A stretch of DNA of 64,000 nucleotides from Membranipora membranacea (GCA_914767715.1 OU612065.1:6264001-6328000), one strand, 5' to 3'; positions 25,001 to 37,346 are shown, counted from the stretch's first letter. The notes: a model not told the origin generated them from the letters alone. A program made the numbers and translations.

Positions 25001-28000
25001 TGAATACCCTAGTTTGGTCATACAAAATGCAAAACTTTGTCAACAGGAATGCACACCAAAATATGTCACTTGGTCGTATGATTATACATTTCGATGAACT
25101 GAACTATTAATAAAGCAGGCGTGACAGCTAAGCTTTATGATATTAGGCAGGGGAAGGTTTTTTTGCAAGTGAGCGACTGATGGAAAAAGTACCCTCTTGA
25201 TTTACTCTTGCCTTGTAACAGCATAAAATCACAGAGTAAGGATATATATCCTTATGCTGTGGTATATGCTATGGTCACATGCTCATACCATTATGCAACA
25301 CCGTTTTCTGCTCACATGCATGATGATAATGTTAATTTGTTTTTACACAGCTGTTGATTGCGGCGAGCCTCCGATTGTTGCAAATGGCACAATACGGCAT
25401 AAGATTACAGATACAACCTTCAACGCCATAGCTAGATATAGATGTGACTACAGTTTCATCATGGCAGCTGGAAATCTTAAAATACAATGTCTTGAAAATG
25501 GTGATTGGGAAATGGCGCCACAATGTGAATTCACCAATACCACCATGAGCCGAGAAGAGTATGATAGGTTGTGGTTTACTACCGAGGTGACAATTGGCGA
25601 TGGGACAGAGAACGAACATACTACTAAAGAAGGTAAAGCTCCATGATCAGAATTACTTTTTTATTTCATATGTTGTGCAATGGGAGATGTTAAGTTATGC
25701 TAACTATACAATGACCCTTGTTTTTTCAAATGTTACATGCTTTTAGGAGAACCCAGCGGTAAATGTGTCATAATTTGTCCTACACTTGTAATTAACTTTA
25801 CCTACACTCAAGTTGTCATCACTTTGCATTCCAGGTGCAGTGGAGAATGCAGGTGTTAAGTCTTCTAAAGTTGGAGGGATTGTTGGTGCTGTTGTCGGAA
25901 TATTGGTGATCCTGATCATGATAATACTCATTACACTGATCTTCCATAAGAAGAAGAACAAGTAGGTCTCAATGATCGTAGGGCTTGTGACTGTTTGCTG
26001 AGACATTTTAAGCGCATTAATCGATCAAGGAGATATGCCGAACGCCTCAGCCCCAGAAGCCACATGACGTCAAATGGCTGATGATTTTTAATTCTGTTAT
26101 TCATAATTATTTTGGGAGTCATCCTGTAAAGGCATTTACAAGGTAATCCTACTAACTGAATCCTTTTACTCATTGGTGTGATTAACTGAGGGTTGTCTAT
26201 CAAAACTTGAAGTCTGTTGTCATAGTACTCATATATCCTGCTGAATTATACTCATCGATATAAATGTGTTTATGATATTTTTATTCACAGCAAAAAGAGA
26301 AACTTACATTCTAGCTATACTGGCCAGTTAGCAAAAGAACGTCATAAGGCACGGGTGCGCAACAGTAGAACTGTGTCATCATCTAGGCCATACGATGCAT
26401 GGGAGGCTTCTCTAACAACTAAACAGCAGCCTGCTACAATAAGGATACAACGTGTACCTGATGCCACCACTCTGAGGAGGTTTGTTTATGTCAACTTGCA
26501 ACGTGGACACAAGAAAAAGATATTTACTATTTGTTTGAGCACTTTGGCACTCATTGTATATTGGAAACGCAATAATTTGTTGACCCTATGAGTCCAAGTT
26601 GTATGTGCGATGGTTTGTGGAGTATGCAGACCAAGAACTACCTGGTCCTGAATAGGAGGGCTAAACTAAATTTTTATATACACAAAACTGGTCTTTATTG
26701 CGTGAATTCATTGCCTGTACATGTAATAACTTCTTTGTGTGTCCTTCTTTTTAAGGATGTCAGATGTTTTGAGTAGCGAGACATGGAAAACAGCTGCCAG
26801 TGGGACGCTGAGGATAAATGACCCCACCCCACGCCCCTCCGTAAGACCTTACCATGCTACAGTCAGTGGTAGAATGAGGTCTAGCAGTCGAGTTGCCCTT
26901 ATGGATAATGACTTCTATGTAGGAAGAGAAATAGGAAAATTTCGAGCAAAAGACAAGTTTTCGATTCACAAAGATTTGTGTGTACCACCAAAACTTGGAG
27001 TGCATGTACCTACACGACGGCTGCCCGTTCCAACAGCATTCAGAAACGGTATAGTGACCAAATTAATTGAACATTTAACATACAATTGAAAAAATCTCTC
27101 ATTTGCTCACCTCAAGAGATTTTTAGTGTGTCTCAATCTGCACCCTCTAGATCCATTTTTATTCTCGTATGCTGTTGATGGAATTTGCACTTCAGACATA
27201 CCAGCAGACACATCAAGGCTCTTAAAGACTACCCAAAAACCAATGCATGTTCTAGCAAGGCAGTTTAAGTTTTGTCAGATTTGCATGGTAAAAAAATCAA
27301 TACTCTACCTCGAACGAAATATTGATGGTGAAAAAAGTGCCTCCCATAAGGGAAGGTAACTCCCATTCTCTGCATTAACTGCAAAACTTTATCATAAGCA
27401 ACTGCCTGACTATAACATGCATTGGTCTTTGGGTAGTCTTTAAACGAGCCATTCTACATTGTTACACCTTGGTACTAAACAGTTATGCTGTTATTATTGT
27501 CCCACCTTTCCATTACATGCATCTGATGGGCCTTGGGTTCTTCAGCATGCCTAAGTCAGTGTGTTTAAAATTGACTTGATTAAAATGGTAAATGTGTCAT
27601 TTTAACATGAGATCGGGAATGAAGACCATGTCATTGTTACAGCGAATTTTAAGATCTATACATAGAGCCCAAATTTATTGATACAGCAGGCTTGTTAGTC
27701 AGGTCACCAAAATGAAATACGGTTGGGATAGCTTTATAGAAAACGTATAGTCGCTTTGATTTGCAGGTCTTTTCAATAAAAAAGATTTGCTGCATGGGGG
27801 CCAATTGTATATTTTAGATGCTGCTGTCCTAAGTGATGACTATGACACAGCCAATGATGCAAGAACCTATGCTGTGGAGCCTGATGCTGTGTATGACCTC
27901 ACACCTGCAACCAATCAAAATGATTCCGAGTATGATTATGTGGACGCTGACTCAGACTTTGAGTCAGACAATGGAGACAAGAACCACAATCAGATTATAG

Positions 28001-28074
28001 ACCTGTCTAATATTTCATATTCTGCTGCGAACAGCAGTTACCATCAGCCCACATATGACCTAGCATATAGCTAA
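22071..28074 (+). CDS. Single-pass CUB/Sushi receptor with tyrosine-rich cytoplasmic tail
   Basis: Twelve exons fit in phase: 22071-22140, 22334-22473, 22762-23002, 23925-24090, 24337-24500, 24694-24882, 25351-25632, 25747-25758, 25835-25961, 26291-26479, 26756-27048, 27767-28074. They give 726 residues (722 without the 12-nt exon). A signal peptide follows the second Met (MKYLLLCILIL, from 22107). Two CUB-like domains span residues about 35-260 (for example TGYLKTKNYPLYDE). Sushi/CCP domains are at about 262-323 and 324-385; the second is classical, VDCGEPPIVANG ... YRCDY ... IQCLENGDWE. A glycine/isoleucine-rich membrane segment (GGIVGAVVGILVILIMIILI) is stopped by KKKNKKR. The basic tail of about 260 residues ends in an acidic, tyrosine-rich region (AVYDLT, SEYDYV, TYDLAYS), plausible phosphotyrosine sites. 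The ligand is unknown. Complement-type or adhesion/recognition roles are possible by domain analogy only. Confidence 0.85.
25229..25266. repeat. Short palindrome TCACAGAGTAAGGATA, copy 1
   Basis: ATCACAGAGTAAGGATATAT is followed by its imperfect reverse complement ATCCTTATGCTGTGGTAT. It lies in the intron before the second Sushi exon of the receptor gene. The same arm recurs as a better palindrome at 42039-42083. Confidence 0.6.
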
Positions 28075-30010
28075 AAAATCTAGTAGATGGTTGTGAGCTA
28101 TTCATTGTGTACTGAATTGTGTCTTAAGAATTGTTAATACCGTCATGACAGCAATGAACTAAACCTTCATTGATGACAGCATCTTCTAGGCTCAACAGTT
28201 ATTTGTGATAGTATAATTATAATTTTTAAACAAAATTTCTATTCCACTTAGTTTTCTTATTATCATTATTATTACAATTATTATTATGGAAGAGGAAGAC
28301 GCATGCCAACCGAAATTATTATGTCTGTAGATTAAAAAATCTCGACGCCATAACTTGCGTAAACTCTTTTAACTGCTTTTCTCCGTAATTACATCACTTG
28401 CAATGGCTTATCTGTCGTAAATTTAATGTCATAGGGCTAAATTCTGATTTGAACCCAGAACTTGTTGCTCTTTTGTCTGGAAAAGGTTATTTTCTGAGAA
28501 GCTATCCACCTCTTTCCATCTCAATAGAATGATTGACACTGTTGCACATGGATCACTCACACCTATGGCTATTGGCACAAAGATACTAAAACTGTTATAA
28601 AAGCGTGACTTGGTGACTTTTTAGTTTATAATTATGCCTGACAAAGAGAGCAGGTGGAACGATGGGAATTAATGAATAATCTGGGGGCACAGGGTGAGAA
28701 AAGATAATTTATGGCTGTAACTAATGCTGATGTTGTTAAGTTTTGATGTTGCCACTGTAAATACACCGAGGAATTTTATTTTCAGGATTTACCCAGGCTG
28801 TCGACCCTCCCCCACCCACCCCCGACAGCCTGTCCAGGCTAGGTTTAGACAGTGTAAGGTGTAACTAGCCTTTTGAATGTTGTTTCCTGACAAGTTTTGT
28901 TGTTAACACAAACCTAGCATGTCCAGGCTAGGTGCACACCCACACCACAAAGGTTAACTCAAGAAAAACAGAATCGTGATAAGGTAACGTTGACTCACAT
29001 TCTGACTACATCTCCCCCCTCAAGTTACCCCCAATGGTCATAAACTGGTTTAATATCATATGTGCCTTGAACCAGGATTAATTGAGATGTAAGTCTATGC
29101 AGTCTATGGTCTATGTTAGCAGGGGGACATCCCATGATGTTAGTAAGTAAGTGACAAAGAGTTGTAAACCCCTGATATGGAAATTACACCTAGTGGGAAA
29201 CCCAGTGGAAATCCCGAATAGACACAAGGCTCCTTTTTCCATGACTAGAATCGTCAATAAGAAATGTCTATTTAGTGGTGACATGCCTCATGAAACTTCT
29301 AGAAAGACCGCGAGGAAGGACAAAGAGGTGAATGTAGTTCCACCAGTTTATCAAAATAAGATGTGTTAAACTCTTTCAAACTGGTCAGATACAGCAATGA
29401 ACTGAATGTTTTCTTTTTCACAACATATCAGAGCCTACAGGTCCAGATTCATATTACAATCTTCTCAGTTACCTGGTATTGCATTGATATGTAAGTAAGT
29501 TAAATTAAAAAATACTCTCCCTACTACTTACCATGGCATAGGATAGGGGATAGCCTGTAGGTAGGGCCACTACATTCCTACCTTTTTGGGCCCAAGCTAG
29601 GAAATGCGATGGTCTTATTATAATGTAATGAACCTCACCAACAACAACGTCTTCTTGTGAATCACAAAAACAAGGAAAGAAATTTAATCATTCCATTGGT
29701 ACTACTTTACTACCTACTTACACAGCATTGAATTGTGCGATTCAATGTTACACGGTATAGACACTGTGTCTTTAATTAATCTGTTCCAATATATTGGCTT
29801 GTCTACAACAGTCATTTGGTATTATTATAACTAACTAATCTATGATCACAACAGTCTGTTGCTGACCAGTTTTTGTTAAAAACCTGTGTACTATCACCAA
29901 GGAGTAAAACTTACAACTCCTTGCTATCACATACATACTTGTTGAACATGATACCCTGGAGTGATACCAAGCCTGCAACCTTTGTTATATAGAACTATAT
30001 GCATGCAAGC
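28075..30010. other. Gene-free region before the LTR element
   Basis: It holds the receptor 3' UTR at the left. A hairpin near 28797-28835 (AGGCTGTCG ... CGACAGCCT) is followed by two nearby copies of TGTCCAGGCTAGGT (28830-28935). A CAAGGAGTAA/ACTCCTTG pair lies at about 29899-29930. Reading frames here are short, with no family match or splice support. Confidence 0.45.
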
Positions 30011-30214
30011 TATAGTGTATGGTCACCACTTCTGTAGCCCTTTGGCTCCCTCTAGTCAGTCTAGCTCAGCTTAGTCTGTCTGTGGTTCCTTGTCACCCTC
30101 GTGGCTCTGGCGCATCTCCCTTGCGCATCCCAGAAGTCCCCCTTCCTCTATCCCGCAGGTAGTCACTGTCTAAAGCTCCTTGACCTTGGTTCTTATATCT
30201 CGGACTACACTACA
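30011..30214 (-). repeat. 3' LTR of the Ty3/gypsy element
   Basis: This 204-bp repeat matches 35662-35868 with about eight substitutions and a small indel. In element sense it starts TGTAGT and ends ACTATA, a near-perfect inverted terminus. The purine tract that primes plus-strand synthesis lies at 30215-30227. Confidence 0.9.
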
Positions 30215-30392
30215 TCTCCCTTTCTCTATCCATTCCTTCCTTTTTCCGCTATTGTTTCACTTCTTAAACTCCTTCTCTATCTCTATCATATTCTCCTTCC
30301 CTATCGATATCTCATCCTCCTTCACTATCCACTATTTAATGCTCAAATGTAATCCCTCCCTACGTAGACATCTCTTCTGATGTCTGCGCACC

Positions 30393-31376
30393 TCATTGGA
30401 GGTTCCTCCTCTCTATCTCTCTCTTTTCCTCTCTGTCCTTCCACTCTATCCTTGTCTCTCCTCCTCGGTTCGTCCTCTCTCTCTCTCTCCAGTCTCGCTC
30501 TCTTCGGTCCCGTTGTTGCCCTTCCTGTCTCTCTGCATCCCTGCGACGTTCTCTTACTTGGTCTTCCTCTATATCTCTCTCTCTCCTAGCCTCGTCCAAC
30601 TCTCTCCTGTACCTTTCCTCGTTCTCTCTCAACTCTCTTGTCAACTTTGTCTCTAATCTCCCCTTGATCTCTTCCTCTCTTTCCTGTCTCCCTCTCCTGG
30701 CAGCTCTCCTCTTCCTATTCTCCTCCCTCTCTATCCGTTCCATCGCCTCCTCATGGTTCTCCGGTCCGTCTCCCGCAATCACTCTTCTATCTTCCAGGTC
30801 CACCAGTATATCTAGCGCCTCCTCCTGCCTGGCTTCTCGCTCTTGTCCCGGTCTCCTTACTATCCTGTCTCTCAAATCCATCCTCCTCCTTCTATTCTCA
30901 ATCCATTCATGTAATACTCCCGACATCTCTATTGCCAGCTCTCTGCTCGGGTGCGCTTCATCCTGTAAACGATGCGAGTTGAAGAACGCTGCCCCGTTTC
31001 GGGCCCTTCCTATTATGTTCTTGGTAATTGCAGGTGTCCCCTCACCTTTGTTTGCGTTGAGGTTGCAGATTTTTCTATTTATCCTCAGTTTTCTATCAAC
31101 CATCGATTTTACCGGGTACATGGGGCATAGCACAACCCCCGGCAACGCCGACACATATTTCCAGGTCCCTCTCGTACATGGCGATTAGCGGCCCCACCGC
31201 CGTCGAGCCCTCTCAAAGATATCGGGGATGACCGACACTATTAACTTCGTCCCTTCTCTGTTCTCTATCTCCCCTTTCATCCGGTGTAGCGTCGCTCCTC
31301 TTCTGCATATCTTTCTCGCCCCCTCTATCTCCATATATTCCACGATACTATTTCCTATAATGGTAACCGCTTCCAT
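30393..31376 (-). pseudogene. Third ORF of the LTR element: SGNH-hydrolase-like plus coiled coil
   Basis: The ORF begins about 250 bp after the integrase end, where an env would lie. It reads for about 327 codons with one in-frame TAA at 31185-31187. The N-terminal part resembles an SGNH/GDSL fold: a block I-like VTIIGNSIVEYM (GNS for GDS), a GGATLHRMKGEI-like block, a VVLCPMYP strand, and a block V DEAHPSRELA with the D-x-x-H pair. The second half is extremely Arg/Glu-rich (for example RRDAERQEGQQRDRRERDW), likely one long coiled coil. No signal peptide, membrane segment or furin-like site is seen, so it is not an envelope. The SGNH assignment is by motif only. Confidence 0.55.
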
Positions 31377-31628
31377 GTTCTATCTATCTCTATCCCAATC
31401 TATTCCACAATACCCCTATCTCTATCTATTCTTTATCTACAACAGGAAGCGGTCGTTAATAATACATATAGTCCGGGTCTTGTTTCTTTTTTCGCACTCT
31501 CCCAGACTCTCTCGCACCTACTATTGGTTCCTTACCTTATCTATTATCACCTGCCGGGGTCTCAGCTACTTTATCAGTCGTATCCTAGCTCCCTCAGTCC
31601 TTGTTTTGCTCACTTGTAGCTCTACCTC

Positions 31629-34462
31629 TCATGTCCTTTTCCTTAGGTGTGTCCTTGACCTTCTCAGCAGTTTACCTTGGACCTCCACCCAATAGCTATC
31701 TGGCTCCTCAGCTCTATACCTGATTGTCCCCGGTTTACTGGTATCTTTGTGATCTCTTTTCACCCATACCATATCACCGTTAGCCAGATCCTCCATTTCT
31801 TTGGCTCGGTGGCCTCTGTCGTAGTCCCTCTTCTGCCTTTCCTTCAGTTCCCTATCCTTCTCCGCGAAGTAACACTTATTCTTCCCATCCGTGCCTAAGG
31901 ATGGAATCTCGTTTCTCAGCCTCCTACCCATCATCAGTTCATCCGGGCGGTAGAGGCTTTCTAGAGGCGTTGTTCTGTATGCTAGAAGCGCCTTCGACTT
32001 TTCCTTTTCTTTTCTCCATACAGTCTTTATTGTCTCTATTCCTCTCTCTGCCATACCATTACTCTGGTGATAGTATGGGCTGCTGGTGTGGTGCTCAATT
32101 GCAAATTCTTCCATCAGTGCCTTCCATTCTTTAGAAATGTAACAGGGCCCATTATCTGACCGTATCACCTTTGGAGCCCCGTAGCGAGCTATTAATGGAC
32201 GGAACTTCCGCACTAGATGATCTCCTGTCTGGCTTCTCATCTCTGCCACCTCTATCCACCTCAAGAAATAGTCTATAAACAAAGCGTACCAATGGCCTTC
32301 GAATTCAAATAAATCCATCCCTATCACTTCCCATGCTGTCTCTGGTAACTCCCTTGGTTTCATTGTTTTGTGCTGAATTCTCTGAAACTTTATACACGTG
32401 TTGCAGTTCTCTACCATCTCCTTGATCTCCCTGTTTATGGCCGGCCACCAAACTGATTCTCTGGCGCGTCTGGTTGTCTTCACAATTCCCTGGTGTCCAC
32501 TATGTAGCTTTGTGAGGATTCCCGCTCTCAGCTCTAAAGGAATATATATCCTGGAGTTCAACATCACTAATCCTTCTACTATACTCAAATTATCTATGTT
32601 CGCTCTTACTCTCCTCCCTTCTGCTGATAGCCTTTCCGGCCAGTCTCACCCTATTCCTCTAACTATATCTTGATAATCCGCATCCGTCTCTCCTGCTTTC
32701 CCTACCACTTTCAGATTTACATCTGATATGGCATTTATGAACGTCCGTGCATGCCTTTCTACTCTTTGTATCTTCACCCTTGCCTTCCCATCTGGGGGTC
32801 TTGACAGCAGATCGGCTACAAACATCCCCTCTCCCGGGGTATGAAAGATTCTGTAGTGGTACCGCATCAGTCTCATCTTGAATCTCTGGACTCTCAAAGG
32901 CAAATCCGATAAGTCCCTACTACCTAACAGCGGGATTAAAGGCTTGTGGTCTGTCTCTAACTCAAACGTTCTTCCAACTAGGTAGAAATCGAACTTCTCA
33001 CAGGCCCATGTAATTGCCAATGCCTCCTTCTCTATCTGGCCGTACCTACGCTCTGTCTCTGTCATCTTTCTTGAAGCGTATACTACCGGCTGCCATTCTC
33101 CAAACTGATTTTCCTGCATTAAAGCTGCCCCTAATGAGTGGGCGTTCGCATCAGCCGTAACTCTATGCCTCCTTCCATAGTCAAACAGAGCCAGTACCGG
33201 CGATTTGACGATCGCTTCCCTAACCTTTTCGAAGCTCTCCTGCTGCCTATATGTCCAGCACCAGTCATTCTCGGCCCGCACCAGTTCACACAATGGGACC
33301 TCTAACTCCGAGAGCAACGGGCTGAATCTCCCTAGGTAATTCACCATAACCAGAAACCGTTTCAACGCCTTCAAATCCTGAGGCGCCGGCATCTCCTTGA
33401 TCGCTCTCTCTTTTTCCGGGTCCACTTTAATGCCCTCGCTACTCAATATATGGCCCAAAAATTTAACCTCCTTCACCGAAAATTCACATTTATCTTTATT
33501 CAAAGTTAGTCCTGAACTCTCCAACTTATTCAACACCTCTTCCAACCTTCTGTCGTGCTCCTCCTTTGTGCTCCCCACTACCAAAATATCATCCATACTA
33601 CCCCCTTACTATCGCCCAGAATCTTATACATTTGACGTTGGAAAAATTCTGGAGCAGCCGATATTCCGAAGGGCATCTTGCAGTATTGGTACCGACCGAA
33701 AGGCGTAATGAATGTTGTGTATTCTCTGGAAGCTTCCTCTAGTCTGATTTGCCTGAATCCTGAATTAGCATCCATCTTACTAAAGAACTTGCTCCCTTCT
33801 AGTGATGCTAATGTATCTTCAAGTCTAGGCAGTGGAAAATGTTCTCTCTGGACACTCTTGTTCAGCTGGGTCAGATCAACGCACAACCTCACTTTGCCGT
33901 TCGACTTAGGCGCTGCTACCATGCCCGAGCACCATGTAGTCGGGTACTCCACCTTGTCTATAACTCCTAATTTCTCCATCCTCTCCAGTTCACACTTTGT
34001 TGCTTCTCTAAGTCCTATTGGTACTCTTCTTGGAACACACAGGCATAATTGAACTGCGTTGTCTTTGAGATTTATCCTAAACACATCTGGCAACATCCCT
34101 AGTTTTCTGAACAATTTAGGATGTTTACACCGTACCTCATCTATTACCAAACGGACAGTTTTCACTAAACTTAGTTTCCTTACTTCTGGCTTTCCTTTCA
34201 AGTTATTCCTAGCTCCCTTCATCACATACACTGTACTAGGCACTTTTTGCCCCCACGCTGAAACTATGTCTATCTTCATTTTTCCTACTACGTCCAGCAG
34301 GCTCCCATCGGCACCAGTAATTATCCTCTCCGTTTTTGCTACCTTGCCTCCCAATCGCTCTGTGGTTGTTGCTGTTATAACTGACACGTCCGCTCCTGTG
34401 TCCACCAAGAACTTAGCCATTTTCTTATCACACTTCAAATCTATTTCAAAGTCTTTATCCAC
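31629..34462 (-). pseudogene. Pol (protease, RT, RNaseH, integrase) of the Ty3/gypsy element, broken
   Basis: The protease motif FLVDTGADVSVI opens the region. RT blocks follow (FSKMDANSGFRQI, YCKMPFGISAAPEFFQR, then MDDILVVG), then RNaseH (LGAALMQENQ, ETDHKPLIPL) and integrase with an HHCC finger (HSGHQG ... CNTCIKF) and the DDE region (GMDLFEFEG, SDNGPCYISKEW, YHQSNGMAERGIE). A frameshift falls at the MDD box near 33590, and an in-frame stop lies near 32644 between RNaseH and integrase. All catalytic residues that I looked for are otherwise present. The order places it in Ty3/gypsy, not Ty1/copia. Confidence 0.9.
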
Positions 34463-34483
34463 TCCTTTTTTGCTCTTTAACTG

Positions 34484-35540
34484 TCACAAAGACTCTTCCG
34501 AATCACTCGAGTATCCGCTTATGGCATTAACCTGCCCCTTGCTATTTTGCTGCTGCCCACTTCCTCTATTTTTCGACTTTGGGCATCCTCTGGCAAAGTG
34601 GGGTCCTCCGCATTCGTAACATTTGCCGAATCTTGGGCCTTTCTTTTCCTTGTAAGCACTGGGGCATTCCCTCATCAGGTGGTTTTCACTATTGCATATG
34701 AAGCAGCCCCTGCCTCTTCCTCTACTTGGACTCCCTCTTCCTCGGAATCCACCTCGGCTTCTATAGCTATTGTTTCCTCTACTAAACCCACCACGATAGT
34801 AACCTACACGGTCAATTGATAACTGTTCGTCCTCTCCTATCGGTTTACTTTGATCTTCCTCTACTCTATCTATTTCGGGCTTCACTATCCTTCTACTTTC
34901 ACTATCCTTGGATATATTGTTTGCTGCAGCTTTTGCCGACCCGAACCGCAAGCACACTGATTTGACCTTATCCGCATCTAAATTTTACTTCCCGAGCAAC
35001 TCTGCTCTGAGTTCATCGTTGTGAAGGCCCTTTATCACAACTTGTACGATCAGATCATCCTCTAAGCTCCCCCACCTGCAAGTCCTAGCGGCCCTGTCAA
35101 CTCTCTCTATGAACTTATCAACTCTCTCTTCTAATTTCTGTTCTATGGCCAGATATCTATGTCTTGTTGCTACTATGTTTTCCTTTTCTTGAAAATGTGC
35201 CGAGAACTCAAATTTCAACTCGTCATACTGCATTCTCGACACATTTATATTCCAGGTATCGAATATGTCCATTCCTATTTCTCCCATACTGTCTAACAAC
35301 AATGCTGCCTTCCTCTGTTCGACCTCAAACCTCTTCTGGGCCTCCTCTGTACCTTTTCCCCTTGTATTGGCGCCCCCAGCTGTTCTTAAGCCCTGCTCCT
35401 ATCACTGCTATTTCAAATCGTCTGATAAATCTATTCCAACCCTCTAACTCTGCCCCATGTTCTACTAAAATCTTAGGTGTACTCACTCCTCTTCCAAACT
35501 TACTATCCATCCTACAGATAGTCACTCTCAATAATATCAA
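34484..35540 (-). pseudogene. Gag of the Ty3/gypsy element, broken
   Basis: Three pieces (35540-35325, 35302-34985, 34957-34484) together form a Gag. The first two look like capsid, with EHGAELEGWNRFIRRFE and LKFEFSAHFQEKENIVATRH. The last has an RG-rich stretch, then two zinc knuckles: CFICNSENHLMREC, a standard CX2CX4HX4C, and CYECGGPHFARGC, one residue short. Stops or shifts separate the pieces near 35310 and 34970, so no intact Gag is made. Confidence 0.8.
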
Positions 35541-35661
35541 ATTATCACAACAAACTTCTCTTGTGACGTCACGATCTTCTCTATCTCTCTAAACTTGTCA
35601 ACAACCACTATAACTTACTAAACTGGCACTTGTCTCTCTCTCCCTTTTACTTCTGACACCG

Positions 35662-35868
35662 TATAGTGTATGGTACTCACCAGTTCTGTAGCCCTTTGGC
35701 TCCCTCTGGTCAGTCTAGCTCAGCTTAGTCTCTCTGTGGTGCCTTGTCACCCTCGTGGCTCTTGAGCATCTCCCTTGCGCATCCCGGAAGTCCCCCTTCC
35801 TCTATCCTGCAGGTAGTCACTGTCTAAAGCTCCTTGACCTTGGTTCTTATATCTCGGACTACACTACA
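35662..35868 (-). repeat. 5' LTR of the Ty3/gypsy element
   Basis: This 207-bp copy is followed outward by the target duplicate CAAGC. In element sense it should carry the promoter. The putative tRNA-Leu-type primer-binding site lies just inside, at about 35648-35660. Confidence 0.9.
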
Positions 35869-37346
35869 CAAGCAATATGGGTGTACTTTTAATTTGTTTA
35901 TGGGCAAAGCACCCTGCAAACAAGGTGAGGTCTTTGATCATGACCCTGGGCTAAAAACTCACTTCTTGGGCCCCTTGGATTTGTAATTTGCCCTTGCGGG
36001 GTATCATCTACCCTGGACATGGGCAAAATCCCCATGCCCATGTCCACTAGACAGATGTTTATTATGCCTGTTGCGACTGAATTGATGGCAAGGCCACATG
36101 AGGAAACCTAAGTCTCTGGTGGGCGCCCTCTAAAGAATTATGCTCCTTGATCCTACTCAACCGAACTGATGCTACCTTTTCTAACCAGGATGATTTAACT
36201 ATCATTATGGGCGTGTCGAAATCATAGGCCTTACCACTGATTAAAAGTTTGTGCCAGCCCAGTCCCATTTTGGCTGGGTACTGGCTAGATATTGGCTTTG
36301 AAAGATTATCACTTGAGCTTGTAAAATTATCCAAATTTAAGAATTCCGCATGATAAGATCCCGACCCTTGAACCCGGTATATCTTTACTGAGCCTATTGG
36401 ACAAAGTTATGTGAAACTCCTCTCTCCCATTGGTTTTAATGTTTGCTCGGACAATGTGTTGACTCTCTTCTATTAGATAATATATCCCCACACCTGAGGA
36501 AACACATTGGCTAATCTTGGGGGTCTCTCAAATAAAAACGACCAAAATCGCAATCTGATCACTCAATGAGTGAGTGATACCTGCTAGGGTCACGCTCAGA
36601 AAGCGCTCACTCATTGATGGAATTAATACATTATGAGTGAGCGATTTGGGAGCAATTTTGTCTAGTTGAAAGACCAAGTGAATGATAATTTTGAGCAACG
36701 TGATGGTGATAAATTGCTCATTCTAATTGAAAGACCTCCCTTGGGTAGCAACATAAATAAACTTACGTGGGAAGGTTAGCCCTATCCGAGTCAACAACAA
36801 ATACTTTGATGTATTGAGGCAAATACAACTGCTCAGAATCTTTTAATTGCCTAATTTTGGGTTAACTTTCTGTCTTTTTATTCATCAAACTTGTACAAAC
36901 TGCAGCCTTCACATGCTCATGCAGTAACTTGTGGTCTAGTTTATCAATCATCACGTTTACCTTCAGAATTCCTCTGGCCTGTTTGAGTGGGTGCACAGAT
37001 GAATGTTCTGTGTTTTTGACTAAGGAGGTAGAAACTATAGCCACTTCATTGTGTTGATAACCAAATTAACATCACGCATTGATGATGAAGCCTTTTCCTC
37101 TGTCTATTCATATACCAACCATAGACATATGTTACGCTAAACATTGCCATTGCAAGCCAATGTTTCCGTGACAGTGACCATACCTGTATGCTGATAATTT
37201 GGAATTTTGTGACCGGCCAAAGTTAACATTTTCCCCATTTTTTATCTCCTTGTTATCCCCGTTTACTTTTACTGTCTTCCTTATTTTCAGATCGGACGCT
37301 AGCAACAACTAGTAAACCATCAACTAGCTCAATCCTACAAAGTCTT
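35869..37346. other. Gene-free region upstream of MYG1
   Basis: It contains a hairpin GGACATGGGCAAAATCCCCATGCCCATGTCC-type sequence at about 36016-36048 and ACTCAATGAGTGAGTGA/GCTCACTCATTGA inverted words near 36560-36620. A good splice acceptor (TTTTCAG at about 37284-37290) precedes the MYG1 start, so a 5' non-coding exon may lie in this region. No further coding exon was supported. Confidence 0.45.

Larger units (their letters stand above)
30011..35868 (-). mobile_element. Ty3/gypsy LTR retrotransposon, full length but broken
   Basis: Two LTRs (30011-30214 and 35662-35868, about 4-5% different) flank gag, pol and a third ORF, all on the minus strand. The 5-bp sequence CAAGC is duplicated outside the ends (30006-30010 and 35869-35873), which proves insertion. 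Next to the 5' LTR (right side) lies GGTGTCAGAAGT, which resembles a tRNA-Leu primer-binding site. A purine tract (AGAGAAAGGGAGA) abuts the 3' LTR. The order PR-RT-RNaseH-INT defines Ty3/gypsy. Gag, RT, the RNaseH-INT junction and the third ORF all carry stops or frameshifts, so this copy cannot make its proteins unaided. It lies between the receptor gene and MYG1 and disrupts neither. Confidence 0.92.

Noticed and set aside
25351-25646. Separate gene start before the second Sushi domain (Met at 25254)
   Set aside because: A TTTTTACACAG acceptor at 25350 and correct phase with the preceding Sushi exon show it is an internal exon.
30393-31376. Retroviral envelope gene
   Set aside because: It occupies the env position but shows no signal peptide, membrane segment or cysteine pattern of a glycoprotein.
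30664-31898. Long plus-strand reading frames across the LTR element
   Set aside because: They are antisense to Pol and the third ORF, low-complexity (Ser/Leu-rich from the Arg/Glu codons opposite), and have no family match.
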